Part shown: piece by piece, positions 26,771 to 34,895 of the stretch
Position numbering within the stretch: the stretch's first letter is position 1
Layout of the letters: each line of letters opens with the position of its first letter
Assembly (NCBI RefSeq): GCF_001854185.1
Contig: NZ_CP017603.1
Location: forward strand, 4,092,001-4,156,000
Source of the DNA: Clostridium formicaceticum
GTDB lineage: Bacteria; Bacillota; Clostridia; Peptostreptococcales; Natronincolaceae
Direction: 5' to 3'
DNA length: 64,000 bases
Program-made: the position numbers and the translations under genes
Notes under the pieces: generated by a model
Database searches by the model: none
The model's input: the letters and a program-made list of their open reading frames with translations, nothing else
Told to the model about the DNA's origin: nothing

Positions 26771-28012
26771 TTATGCCATCTCCTTCATTTCAGTCTTTTT
26801 TTCCCAGTGTTGCTGAAAAATCCCTACAACATACTCCTTAAGCTCCTCCATTGAATGAGATTTAATATAATCCCAGCCCAGCCACTTAAAGCTCGCTTCC
26901 ACTGGAAGCTTATTATCAACTTCAGCATTACTTACAGGGAAGTAATTATCTGCAGATCTTTGTCCGTAATCAAAACCAATTAAGAAATCAATAAAAGGCT
27001 TGTACTTCTCCATTGCAGATTCCTTTACCAGTGTATAAATAGGCGTTGTCAAAGCACCATCTATAGGCCAAATGATTTCAGTAGTCTCTGTTCTTGGACA
27101 AGATTTTGCAAACATCCAGGGTATGACATAAACTGCTGCTCCCTCACTGCTATTTGTACCAGCAGTCTTTGCCATCTGAGAAGCATGCCAGCCAGCCTTT
27201 ATATTGGCTGCAAGCTTCACCAGACCCTCTTCACCATGATCCTTGTAAATATAAAGAAGAAGGTCTTCATGAATATCACCATGAGAAGCCCCTATAATGA
27301 TATTATCAGCATAAATAGGATGCAACAGATCACTCCATTGTTTTGGCACTGGCAGCTTCCCAAGTTTTTTTTTGTCAATCAACATCACCAATGGAAATAC
27401 AGAATATACAGTATACCATCCGTCGCGATCAATCAATCCAGCTGATACAAGTGCTTTGTGGACTTTAGGCTGCGGCACTGCTTTAAAATATCCCTTATTC
27501 ACGAACTTCTCCACAAATTCCTTCCGAAAAAAGTCTCTAAAACCTACCGAAGCAATAACTTCTGGCAACTGGTTGATATGATCAGCCTTCCATAAATTCT
27601 CATAAGGATCTTCACTACTACAACCGGAAGGTACATAGTACTTAAAATCCTTATCTCCGGTATCTGATACATATTTCTTCAATACCTCTTCAAAGCACTC
27701 ACGAAAGGTAAGTTTTAAAGGACAATAGGTATAGCCAACAAAATTTAACTTTTGCGCTACATCCTCATCTTGTTCCTGCGTTATGTTAGCTTTTTCTGCT
27801 ATCTGCTCTTCCAGCATTTTTATAAAAAGCTCCTGATTTACCCCTTTTACCTTAAGGGCAGTTACTAACATCATGGACTCTCCCAGCATTTCAAGCAAAC
27901 TCTCTTTTGTACTTGCATTGAATCCATTAGCCGCAAATACAGAAAGGGTTTCTGGATATTGCTCTATAATGTCTTTGATTTTACTATTGAGTCTTATATC
28001 ATTGATCTTCAT
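26771..28012 (-). CDS. Cytoplasmic solute-binding-protein-like protein with N-terminal DUF1858-like domain
   Basis: 413 residues. Residues 1-70 are a DUF1858-like helical domain (IKDIIEQYPETLSVFAANGF). The rest resembles type 2 periplasmic binding proteins of the iron/thiamine group (YTVYSVFPLVMLIDKKKLG, PKQWSDLLHPIYADNIIIG, SSEGAAVYVIPWMFAKSCP). There is no signal peptide or lipobox, so a fold normally found outside the cell appears to work inside it. Start has GAGGTG upstream. It lies 18 bp after the methyltransferase gene and abuts the GTPase. Possibly an intracellular carrier of a metal complex; ligand unknown. Confidence 0.78.
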   Translation of the reverse strand: MKINDIRLNSKIKDIIEQYPETLSVFAANGFNASTKESLLEMLGESMMLVTALKVKGVNQELFIKMLEEQIAEKANITQEQDEDVAQKLNFVGYTYCPLKLTFRECFEEVLKKYVSDTGDKDFKYYVPSGCSSEDPYENLWKADHINQLPEVIASVGFRDFFRKEFVEKFVNKGYFKAVPQPKVHKALVSAGLIDRDGWYTVYSVFPLVMLIDKKKLGKLPVPKQWSDLLHPIYADNIIIGASHGDIHEDLLLYIYKDHGEEGLVKLAANIKAGWHASQMAKTAGTNSSEGAAVYVIPWMFAKSCPRTETTEIIWPIDGALTTPIYTLVKESAMEKYKPFIDFLIGFDYGQRSADNYFPVSNAEVDNKLPVEASFKWLGWDYIKSHSMEELKEYVVGIFQQHWEKKTEMKEMA

Positions 28013-28030
28013 GCTAAAATCACCTCATTT

Positions 28031-28687
28031 CTAATTTTTTATTTTTTTAAATACAATCCATATACCTTTTTCGTCATCGGTTATTTCAAAGTTTGAGATG
28101 CCTATTTTCTCCAATATTTTTGTAAAGTGCTCAACAGTATTACCTGCAACAAATTTTTCTCTGCCTTTAGGCCATTCACTATCACGCTCTTTCATTTTTT
28201 TATCCACTTGTTCTTGCAATTCTTTGTTGCCAAAACCTCCACCGATATAAGCTATGCCTCCATTTGTAAGAACTCTGTAGATTTCCTCAAAGCCTTTTTT
28301 CTGATCCTCCCAGAACCATACCGATCCCCTGCTGATACATAGGTCAACCGTTTCATTCTCCATAGGTATTTGATGTACATCAGCAAGCAATGTACAAGTT
28401 CTTTTCTCTATACCCCAATCAACTGCCCGTTTTTTGGCTATCACTAAAGCATCTGCCAATTTATCAAGAAGAATAACCTCCATATCAGTAATCTGTGCCA
28501 AAGAAAGCCCTAAATGTCCTCCACCACTACCTATATCAAGACACCTGCCAAAATTTATTCCTGTCTTTTCCTTGATCTGTTGTGCGATTACAGGATAAAT
28601 TGGAAAAAAAGGCCCATTTGCAATTTCATCAAATTCGTAAGCTTTACTGTGCATTCCTCCACCCCCGCCACAATTTTTATTATGCAT
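28031..28687 (-). CDS. Class I SAM-dependent methyltransferase, first gene of the metal-uptake-like operon
   Basis: 218 residues. SAM motif I CLDIGSGGGHLG, motif II region MEVILLDKL, then LADVHQIPMENETVDLCISRGS and FEEIYRVLTNGGIAYIGGGFG. The N-terminus MHNKNCGGGGGMH is odd: the glycine run is encoded by the GGGGGTGGAGG that also looks like a ribosome site, so the true start may be ATG 28654. Substrate unknown; position suggests action on a metallophore, cofactor or metal complex handled by the operon. The region before it is the conserved leader copy A. Confidence 0.82.
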   Translation of the reverse strand: MHNKNCGGGGGMHSKAYEFDEIANGPFFPIYPVIAQQIKEKTGINFGRCLDIGSGGGHLGLSLAQITDMEVILLDKLADALVIAKKRAVDWGIEKRTCTLLADVHQIPMENETVDLCISRGSVWFWEDQKKGFEEIYRVLTNGGIAYIGGGFGNKELQEQVDKKMKERDSEWPKGREKFVAGNTVEHFTKILEKIGISNFEITDDEKGIWIVFKKIKN

Positions 28688-29036
28688 TCACCAACACACT
28701 CCCATATGTAATGAATCACTGTTAAAATAAGCAACAGAACTTTTTTAGTTTTTCCTCACAATCCCCCCATCATTTTAGATTTATTAAAGTAAAAATAATA
28801 AAACTATCACAGTTACTACAAAGAAAGTGATCATCTCCTTTTTAAGGTTTTGTATGTATATTGTCTAAGTATAAATTTTCATAAATAGACATAACTTAAT
28901 TAAAACTAGAAAATTTAATATTTTTGTCTATTTATGTAATGTTTTATTATGTTATATTATACATAGCTACTGATAAAAAAGCAATAAAAAATAAATAAAA
29001 ATAGTGAATATTATGATAATATTGCTAAGTAATCGT
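28655..29036 (-). promoter_or_regulatory. Conserved leader, copy A, upstream of the metal-uptake-like operon
   Basis: About 370 bp closely matching 35843-36218, in the same orientation and likewise upstream of a minus-strand operon. Nearly invariant blocks include TATAATATAACATAA, AAAACATTAYATAAATAGA, GTTATGTCTATTTAT, CTAGACAATRTRCATA, AAGGAGATGAT and ATAAGCAACA. GTCTA/TAGAC arms are kept in both. A 16-codon hydrophobic frame (MITFFVVTVIVLLFLL) begins inside AAGGAGATGAT. It probably holds the promoter and a regulatory RNA or operator; I match it to no known riboswitch. Confidence 0.6.
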
Positions 29037-29282
29037 TTGAAAATTATTTGCTATTTTATCTGAAAATCAGTGTTGCAGCTGTTTTGATAGCCTATTTTAT
29101 AAACATTACGAAAATCTTTATTTAATTGTTACTTTTAAAAACATCACCTATGCATCTATATTTTACGCTAATTCACTTCGTTTTGTATTGTAATGATATT
29201 TTATGTATTGTTTCGTCATGTAACATTGTGTTGTTTTCATGGAAAATAAAATTCGAGGATGTAGTGCTTGACCTCCCACTTA

Positions 29283-29375
29283 CATAAGTAGATAACCCGA
29301 ATCTTTGATTTGGTGTTAGTCACTTAGTTTGTTCCCATAGAAGTGAGGGTCTTAGCAATACATCGAAGGATAAAT
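29283..29375 (-). repeat. Dispersed structured intergenic repeat, copy 2
   Basis: Shorter relative of 12213-12350. The first stem here is CCGAATC-TTT-GATTTGG, where an A-T pair of copy 1 has become C-G and another G-T, so pairing is kept. A second stem TCACTT...AAGTGA is also kept. It stands between the leader and the terminator of the next operon. From 29040 to 29280 I see nothing else. Confidence 0.6.
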
Positions 29376-29381
29376 AAAGCA

Positions 29382-29438
29382 AAAAACATCTAATTTTATC
29401 TACCCATAACATAAGTAGATAAAATTAAATGTTTTTTA
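29382..29438 (-). terminator. Terminator of the radical-SAM/ABC operon
   Basis: Stem of about 20 bp, AAAAAACATYTAATTTTATCTAC with its complement, around a 9-12 nt loop, ending in a T-run on both strands. It lies about 85 bp past the ABC ATPase stop. Confidence 0.8.
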
Positions 29439-29522
29439 CTATAAAAAGTTAGTTTATGATGAATTATTAAGATTTCACTCAAGAGCTTTTTTACTACTGT
29501 ATAGACATAACAGTAAAAAGCA

Positions 29523-30290
29523 CTACTCAAACAAAAGTTGCAAAATTTCCCTTTTTGTTTTTGAAAACCCATTGGTACCTATGATGGAAATAGATCTTGG
29601 TCTTTTAAAAGGAACTTCTACTTGTCGAATAATCCGCCCCGGCAGTTTACTCATCACATATACCTTATCAGCCAAAATTAATGCTTCTTCCACATCGTGT
29701 GTAACGAACAATATCGTCGGTTTGATCTGTGCTGAAATTGATAACAAAAGCTGCTGCATTTTTATACGCGTCTGAGCATCTAATGCAGCAAATGGTTCAT
29801 CCATCAGAAGCATCCTTGGTTCCAAAACCAACACTCTTGCAAGTGCTACCCGTTGTTGCATGCCACCAGAAAGTTGAGCGGGATAGTAATTTTCAAACCC
29901 TTGTAAACCCACTAACTCTATGTATTTCTTGCATTTTTCCTTGATCACTTCCTGTTTTTGTTTATGCAACTTAAGTCCATAGGCAATATTTTGTTTAGCG
30001 GTAAGCCAAGGAAAAAGTGTAGCCGATTGAAAAACTACAGCCCTTTCAGGAGACGGTGCTATAACGGTTTTGCCCATGAATACTACTTGTCCTTTATCCG
30101 GTTTTTCAAAGCCAGCAACAATATTTAAAAGCGTGGACTTACCGCAACCACTTGGTCCTAAAAGCGCAATGATTTCTCCTACCTCCATATACAGCGAAAC
30201 ATCTTCTAAAACCTTCAAGTTCCCTTGTTTTAAAGGATATGAAAAATTTTTTTCAATTTTGTCTATAATTAATTCTTTTTGATTATTCAT
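29523..30290 (-). CDS. SsuB/TauB/NrtD-type ABC transporter ATP-binding protein
   Basis: 255 residues. Walker A GPSGCGKS, Q-loop AVVFQSATLFPWL, signature LSGGMQQRVALARVL, Walker B MLLMDEPFAALD, H-loop FVTHDVEEAL. Typical ATPase of nitrate/sulfonate/taurine/pyrimidine-precursor importers. It overlaps the permease gene by 4 nt (ATGA). Last gene of the PadR/radical-SAM operon; substrate unknown. Confidence 0.92.
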   Translation of the reverse strand: MNNQKELIIDKIEKNFSYPLKQGNLKVLEDVSLYMEVGEIIALLGPSGCGKSTLLNIVAGFEKPDKGQVVFMGKTVIAPSPERAVVFQSATLFPWLTAKQNIAYGLKLHKQKQEVIKEKCKKYIELVGLQGFENYYPAQLSGGMQQRVALARVLVLEPRMLLMDEPFAALDAQTRIKMQQLLLSISAQIKPTILFVTHDVEEALILADKVYVMSKLPGRIIRQVEVPFKRPRSISIIGTNGFSKTKREILQLLFE

Positions 30291-31093
30291 TTTATAACAC
30301 CTTCGTTATATGGATAAATCAAGTTACACACCTTCATCAGTAATCTATCCGTGAGTCTTCCTAAAATCCCTATGCAAATCATTGCAGCAGGGATCATTTC
30401 CATTTGTCCCAGCATCCGAGAGTCCATCATCACAGCGCCAAGGCCTCTTGATACCCCGGTTAGTTCTCCCAACACCAGATACGCCCATGAAACACCTAAA
30501 CCAAGTCTTAACCCTACAACAACCGAAGGAAAGGCATAGGGCAGTATAACCGTTGTGAACAAAGTAAACTTGTTTGCCCCTAGCATCCTGCCTGTCCTCA
30601 AAAACACTAAAGGAACTTCAGAAGCCCCATGAGCCACATTTATATATATAGGAAAAAAAGAAGCCAAAGCGATAAGAAAGATGGTAGTCTTTTCTCCTAT
30701 ACCAAACCAAAGCATAGCCAATGGCAACCATCCAATTCCTGGTATAGTTCTGATTATATGCACCGTAGGATCAATCATTCGTTTTATCAGCTGAATTCTC
30801 CCTGTCAAAAAGCCTAATAAAAGTCCCCAAAAAACCGCCAGTCCAAAACCATGAATAACACGAATACTACTTGCAATTAGATTCTCCATCATCTTTCCAG
30901 AATAGGGAGTAAGCTTTGCTGTACCAAACACAAAGTCTACAATAACCTGAAAAAATCTTCTTGGACTTGGCAGTAAATAGTGTGGTATGCTGCCACTTGC
31001 AGTGACAAAATACCATGCGGCAAGAAGAAGCAAAGGCAAAACAAATCCAACAAGATCAAGCTTTTCCCAAAGATGTTTCATTATTGATTTCAT
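30287..31093 (-). CDS. SsuC/TauC-type ABC transporter permease
   Basis: 268 residues with about six membrane helices. The EAA-type loop is ANKFTLFTTVILPYAFPSVVVGLRLGLG, given here as two parts: ANKFTLFTTVILPYA and FPSVVVGLRLGLG. N-terminal GFVLPLLLLAAWYFV and central RTIPGIGWLPLAMLWFG fit the family. The ATG shares its A with the stop of the binding-protein gene (TAATG). Works with the ATPase downstream and the lipoprotein upstream. Confidence 0.9.
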   Translation of the reverse strand: MKSIMKHLWEKLDLVGFVLPLLLLAAWYFVTASGSIPHYLLPSPRRFFQVIVDFVFGTAKLTPYSGKMMENLIASSIRVIHGFGLAVFWGLLLGFLTGRIQLIKRMIDPTVHIIRTIPGIGWLPLAMLWFGIGEKTTIFLIALASFFPIYINVAHGASEVPLVFLRTGRMLGANKFTLFTTVILPYAFPSVVVGLRLGLGVSWAYLVLGELTGVSRGLGAVMMDSRMLGQMEMIPAAMICIGILGRLTDRLLMKVCNLIYPYNEGVIK

Positions 31094-32052
31094 TATTTTA
31101 GTTCCTTTTCAGCCTGTTTAATGAAACTTAAATCGAACATCCCATCTATATCAGGCATTTCACTAATCAGTCCCTGTTCCTTCATACGCTGTGCTAAATC
31201 CTTAACACGATCTATGTAGTTCTCATCAATATGCCAAAATAATTCTATATTATTTGCAGCAACATCCAATACTTTTCTATCTGTTCCAAATGTCACAGCC
31301 TGATCAAGCCAAACACTTTTATTGGTATTTAAGTATTCTGTTGCTTTTACGTGAGCTGTTACAAATTTTTGAACCATTTCTGGCTGATTTTTAATCTTAT
31401 CTTTTGTTGTCATCATACCACTATTGATAACCCCAATACCCTCATTATGGTTGGGATATGCCAATACTCTTCCATAACCTTCAGCAACGGCTATAGAAGG
31501 ATAGGGCTCACCGCTATAAAATGCATCTACAGTTCCTTGTGCTAAAGCTTGACCCATATCAAAAAAATCTATTCTTATAAGTTCCACATCCTTTTGTGGG
31601 TCTATTCCATTTCTTTCAAGCACTTCAAGCAAAAGCAAATGGTGCATCGTTCCCGGCACATAAGCAATTTTCTTTCCTATCAATTCTGCTTCTGTTTTGA
31701 TATTTGAATCCTTTCCTACCACCAAAGCAGAGCATTTATTGGACAAACCAGAAATAACTACTACAGGTTCTCCTTTAGATGCAGCTGTGATAGCAGTAAC
31801 CATAGTAGTACCACATAGATCAAGACTTCCAGCTAATAATGCAGTCTTCATATCCCCTGGATTTGTGAAGTCCATAATCTCTACTTGTTGCCCCGCTTCC
31901 AAATAATCTTGATAAAAAAAAGGTTGAATCGTTTGAGCAGTTTTCCATGTGCCCACCTTTGCATCAACAGAGACTTTGGCAGTTTTGCTACTGCAACCTG
32001 TAAAACTAAGCATAGATGTTATACATAAAGCCAATGCTATTAGTTTTCTCAA
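31093..32052 (-). CDS. NMT1/SsuA-type lipoprotein substrate-binding protein
   Basis: 319 residues from a TTG start at 32052, chosen because AAAGGGGG lies 8-9 nt upstream and because it begins a clean signal (RKLIALALCITSMLSFTGC) ending in a lipobox cysteine. The mature part has the NMT1/SsuA fold: KTALLAGSLDLCGT near the N-terminus, GKKIAYVPGTMHH, and GTVDAFYSGEPYPSIA. Relatives bind sulfonates, nitrate or thiamine precursors. Only 2 bp separates it from the radical SAM gene, so uptake and that enzyme are probably linked. Confidence 0.88.
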   Translation of the reverse strand: MRKLIALALCITSMLSFTGCSSKTAKVSVDAKVGTWKTAQTIQPFFYQDYLEAGQQVEIMDFTNPGDMKTALLAGSLDLCGTTMVTAITAASKGEPVVVISGLSNKCSALVVGKDSNIKTEAELIGKKIAYVPGTMHHLLLLEVLERNGIDPQKDVELIRIDFFDMGQALAQGTVDAFYSGEPYPSIAVAEGYGRVLAYPNHNEGIGVINSGMMTTKDKIKNQPEMVQKFVTAHVKATEYLNTNKSVWLDQAVTFGTDRKVLDVAANNIELFWHIDENYIDRVKDLAQRMKEQGLISEMPDIDGMFDLSFIKQAEKELK

Positions 32053-32054
32053 TT

Positions 32055-33053
32055 TTATTCCCCCTTTGCAAATACTTGATAACCACTGGAACGAAACCAC
32101 TGTTTTGCAGTATCAGGATCGAAGCCCCTCCATGCTTCCTTTGAGCTGCAACACATATCCCTCGGTATTGCACCAGTTTCAACAACCGCCACATTAGCGC
32201 CCCACTGAATTGCCAGCTCCGAAGCTTGATGTACACATATATCAGGTGCACTGAATCCAGCAGCCAATCGGGTTACAGCAACGATTTGAGCCAGCCTCTC
32301 TTTAGAAAGAGCAGGAAATTCACCTAGAGGCGTACCCTTTACAGGTACTCTTGCCATTCCTCCAGTAACAGCAGCTTTATATCTCATAGCAATCAGGAAA
32401 GCATCTGCAATTTCTTCATTGGTATGCTCTACACCTATAGGTTCTACAAGAGAAACCAATTTCAAAGACGAATTTTTAACGGTTTCCAGAGTCGCAAGCC
32501 TATCACTTGGATTAAACTTCGTATCTATGCCCTCTCTCAGTCTCAAAGTATGGTAGATAAATTCCAACCCACTATTCGCCATTTTCGCCGCTACTTTTTC
32601 ATCAAATTCTCCGACATTTGCACCAAGTTCATATTCTCCAGGCACAACTTCTTTGATTTTTCCAGCTAAGTGAATGAGTTTGTCCAGATTATAAAATTGT
32701 GTTGTACGAAGTACGATCCATCTTACACCCTCATGAACATATTTTTTAACCATACGAATCGTTTCATCTTCACTAAATTCACTTTCTTCTTTCACAATCC
32801 CCCACTTTTCACCTAATGAGCAGTAATTACAGTTCATTGGACATGCTCTATAATCAAGTCCTATTGCTGCCCAAAGATACGCTTTGTTTTTACATACCAC
32901 AGAGGCTACCTCTCTTGCCGCCTCACCTAGTTTTTCAGCTTCTTCAGAGTTTGGATGAATTTTAAGTAAAGAAGTTATACTTTCTCTATCTAATATTTTT
33001 CCTGATAACGCAGTTTTCTTTGCTCTCCTAATCAATTCCAGATTATTCAACAT
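32055..33053 (-). CDS. Radical SAM enzyme, biotin-synthase-like
   Basis: 332 residues from ATG 33053, which follows AAGGGGGTG by 6 nt; the frame runs further upstream but without a ribosome site. The [4Fe-4S]/SAM motif is CPMNCNYC (CxxxCxxC), followed by a BioB/HydE-like barrel (LRTTQFYNL, YELGANVGEFDEKVA, VSLVEPIGVEHTNEEIADA, GGMARVPVKGTPLG). An N-terminal helical region like that of biotin synthase precedes it. A C-terminal CVHQASELAIQWGANVAVVE region is also BioB-like. Substrate unknown; no other biotin gene is near. Co-transcribed with PadR and an ABC importer, so it may act on the imported compound. Confidence 0.85.
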   Translation of the reverse strand: MLNNLELIRRAKKTALSGKILDRESITSLLKIHPNSEEAEKLGEAAREVASVVCKNKAYLWAAIGLDYRACPMNCNYCSLGEKWGIVKEESEFSEDETIRMVKKYVHEGVRWIVLRTTQFYNLDKLIHLAGKIKEVVPGEYELGANVGEFDEKVAAKMANSGLEFIYHTLRLREGIDTKFNPSDRLATLETVKNSSLKLVSLVEPIGVEHTNEEIADAFLIAMRYKAAVTGGMARVPVKGTPLGEFPALSKERLAQIVAVTRLAAGFSAPDICVHQASELAIQWGANVAVVETGAIPRDMCCSSKEAWRGFDPDTAKQWFRSSGYQVFAKGE

Positions 33054-33181
33054 GAAACACCCCCTTCTCATATGCATATCTATACATCGGTATATTTTTT
33101 TCTTAACTCTATCAGATAAAAAGGCAGCTGCCTGGTTCAACACATCATTGCAATAAAAACACTTAACTATCACGCTGTAAA

Positions 33182-33586
33182 TCATAGAGAACTATTTTGA
33201 TTTAAAACCTCCTTTGCATCTTCAATAATTGCTTCAATCGTCTTCTTATAGTCTTCCAATGTTTGAATCCAGGTTTTTAGACATTCTTTTCCTGAAGCAG
33301 TTATTTTATATACCTTCTTTGCTGCTCCCACATCTTCAATATTCCATTCAGAAGACACCAGTCCTTGTGCCTCTAAGTTCTTCAGGGTACGATAAATACC
33401 TGCTTTATCAATTTTTTCACCCTTAAACACATTTTTCGCTTCAAGCTCTTGAATAAGAACATAACCATGTAAGTTTTTATTCACAAGAAGGGAAAGAATA
33501 TTAGGTTGCAGCAATTTATCAAGATTGTTTCCTTTACAGGAACACTTGATATTGACATCCATTAGACTTCGTCTACTATTTGACAT
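33182..33586 (-). CDS. PadR-family transcriptional regulator
   Basis: 134 residues from ATG 33586, 7 nt after AGAGGTG. The winged helix covers about 26-105 (NILSLLVNKNLHGYVLIQEL, KAGIYRTLKNLEAQGLVSSE, KKVYKITASGKECLKTW) with a short C-terminal dimer helix. PadR proteins usually repress genes next to their own in response to a small molecule. It heads the operon with the radical SAM enzyme and ABC importer, separated by about 130 bp. Confidence 0.9.
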   Translation of the reverse strand: MSNSRRSLMDVNIKCSCKGNNLDKLLQPNILSLLVNKNLHGYVLIQELEAKNVFKGEKIDKAGIYRTLKNLEAQGLVSSEWNIEDVGAAKKVYKITASGKECLKTWIQTLEDYKKTIEAIIEDAKEVLNQNSSL

Positions 33587-33745
33587 AATCAATCACCTCT
33601 TTTTTAGTTTATCATCGATGGAAGGTATTGGCAACGATTATTTGTATTCTTGTATAAGACAACCGCTTACTTCGATGGAACATGCCAATCTTGAAAATAT
33701 GATTATTTTGGAGATCTTAGCCTGAACTAAAGAAAGGGCTACGTT

Positions 33746-33891
33746 AAAATATAACAATAGAAAAGGTATATTCTAATTTTCTGTAAATGTGCTAAATAGA
33801 AATACTATGCCGGAAATTATAATGATTTTTTTGACGAGATAAAGTAATGATTGTTATTAAAAAATTAAATGGAAACGCTACTTTATTTAAC
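33746..33891 (+). pseudogene. Relic of the zinc-ribbon methyltransferase gene (upstream region and start only)
   Basis: Matches 20808-20905 over about 90 bp: AATTTTCTGTAAAT, ATAGAAATA, ATGATTTTTT, ATAAAGTAATGATTGTT. The copied start at 33847 gives only MIVIKKLNGNATLFN before TGA. The sequence after it resembles the 3' flank of the intact gene (GGAAACGCTACTT against GGAGACGCTACTT), so the middle of the gene seems deleted. Confidence 0.6.
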
Positions 33892-33895
33892 TGAT

Positions 33896-33991
33896 TTATA
33901 GCATACAAGTTTTAATAGCGTTTCCTTTTCTTGCTATGATGGTCCCATCCCTTGAGATTTGTTTTAATTTTGCAACATCGATGGCACCAAG
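33896..33991 (-). pseudogene. Orphan C-terminal coding tail downstream of modD
   Basis: A minus-strand frame of 31 residues (GAIDVAKLKQISRDGTIIAR then KGNAIKTCML and TAA) begins after an in-frame TAA and has no start or ribosome site. It reads like a protein C-terminus. It occupies the same place relative to modD as the DUF364-like relic does relative to the FecE-type gene. Family not recognised; low confidence. It partly overlaps the GGAAACGCTA/TAGCGTTTCC inverted repeat at 33871-33925. Confidence 0.35.
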
Positions 33992-34021
33992 TTATTAATC
34001 GCAAATAAGCTATGCGTTGTT

Positions 34022-34864
34022 TCAATACTTATCTATCGTTACTTTAATATCTGCAGGCTTCCCAAAATAGACTGATGAAGTGGCAATAGCATCAACATCT
34101 GTGGAGGCATATCCCTCTATATTGCTCTCATTAATTCCACCGGCAGCAATCAATGTAAGTTGAGGATTTATATGGCGTACTTTTTCAACCAAGCTTCTTA
34201 AATCAGAAATCGGTACTTTGTCAAACTGGAGACCATCTATATCTGTACCTGCTATCAACATAGCCTCAGTCTCATTTTCAACTTCAACAATAATTTTCTT
34301 CTCACACGCATTGATTTTTATCTGTCCTATTATCTGAGAAAGCCCTTCAAAATCCCCAAGAAAATTCACATGCTGTTTGAAAATTAATATCGTTTCAGAT
34401 AATCCAAGTCTGTGTGGAAAAGCACCCCCTGCAATGATGGATTTTATAACCAGCTCCTTTGTCCCCGGAAAAGATTTTCTTGTTGAAACAATGGATATTT
34501 TAGGATTTACTGATCTGGCTTTATCAACCAACCTTTTTGTCCTAGTTGCAATACCACAACAGTACTCCAAAATATTTAAAGAAACCTTCCACGCCATATG
34601 AAGGTTTGATGCCAAACCTTCCGCTATTATGAATGTTTCGCCACTTTTAATTATAGTACCCGAAGGCAAAGATTGAATTGTTTTTATTCCCAACTTCCCG
34701 AAAATTCTCAATACCTCTTCTACCCCTGACAAAACCATATCCTCTCTTGTTGTAAAACAAATTTGTCCCTTTTCATTTCCAATTCCCATAACAAGGGTTG
34801 TTAAATCAATATAAGATACATCCTCCTTAAGAAATCGTTCAATTGTTTCATCATTAATATACAT
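34022..34864 (-). CDS. modD: ModD, quinolinate-phosphoribosyltransferase-like protein of molybdate transport operons
   Basis: 280 residues from ATG 34864, 9 nt after GAGGTG; the first residues YINDETIERFLKEDVSYIDL are typical of ModD. The barrel has the NadC-family residues: STRKSFPG, GGAFPHRLGLSE, VEVENETEA, and a C-terminal AAGGINESNIEGYA. ModD is repeatedly found beside molybdate transport genes, but its reaction is not established; a phosphoribosyl transfer is assumed from fold. Gap to modA is about 30 bp, so one operon. Confidence 0.9.
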   Translation of the reverse strand: MYINDETIERFLKEDVSYIDLTTLVMGIGNEKGQICFTTREDMVLSGVEEVLRIFGKLGIKTIQSLPSGTIIKSGETFIIAEGLASNLHMAWKVSLNILEYCCGIATRTKRLVDKARSVNPKISIVSTRKSFPGTKELVIKSIIAGGAFPHRLGLSETILIFKQHVNFLGDFEGLSQIIGQIKINACEKKIIVEVENETEAMLIAGTDIDGLQFDKVPISDLRSLVEKVRHINPQLTLIAAGGINESNIEGYASTDVDAIATSSVYFGKPADIKVTIDKY

Positions 34865-34895
34865 TATAAAATTCACCTCTTATCAAAATTTTTTA

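Noticed and set aside
28795-28850. FeoB-associated small cysteine-rich membrane protein in leader A
   Set aside because: The encoded peptide has no cysteines and no feo genes are near.
28655-29036. Molybdenum-cofactor riboswitch upstream of the metal-uptake operon
   Set aside because: The leader is very AT-rich and lacks the GC-rich stems and conserved words of that motif; conserved function left open.
32055-33185. Longer radical SAM protein starting at 33185
   Set aside because: The extra 44 residues have no ribosome site and no similarity to the family; ATG 33053 has AAGGGGGTG at the right distance.
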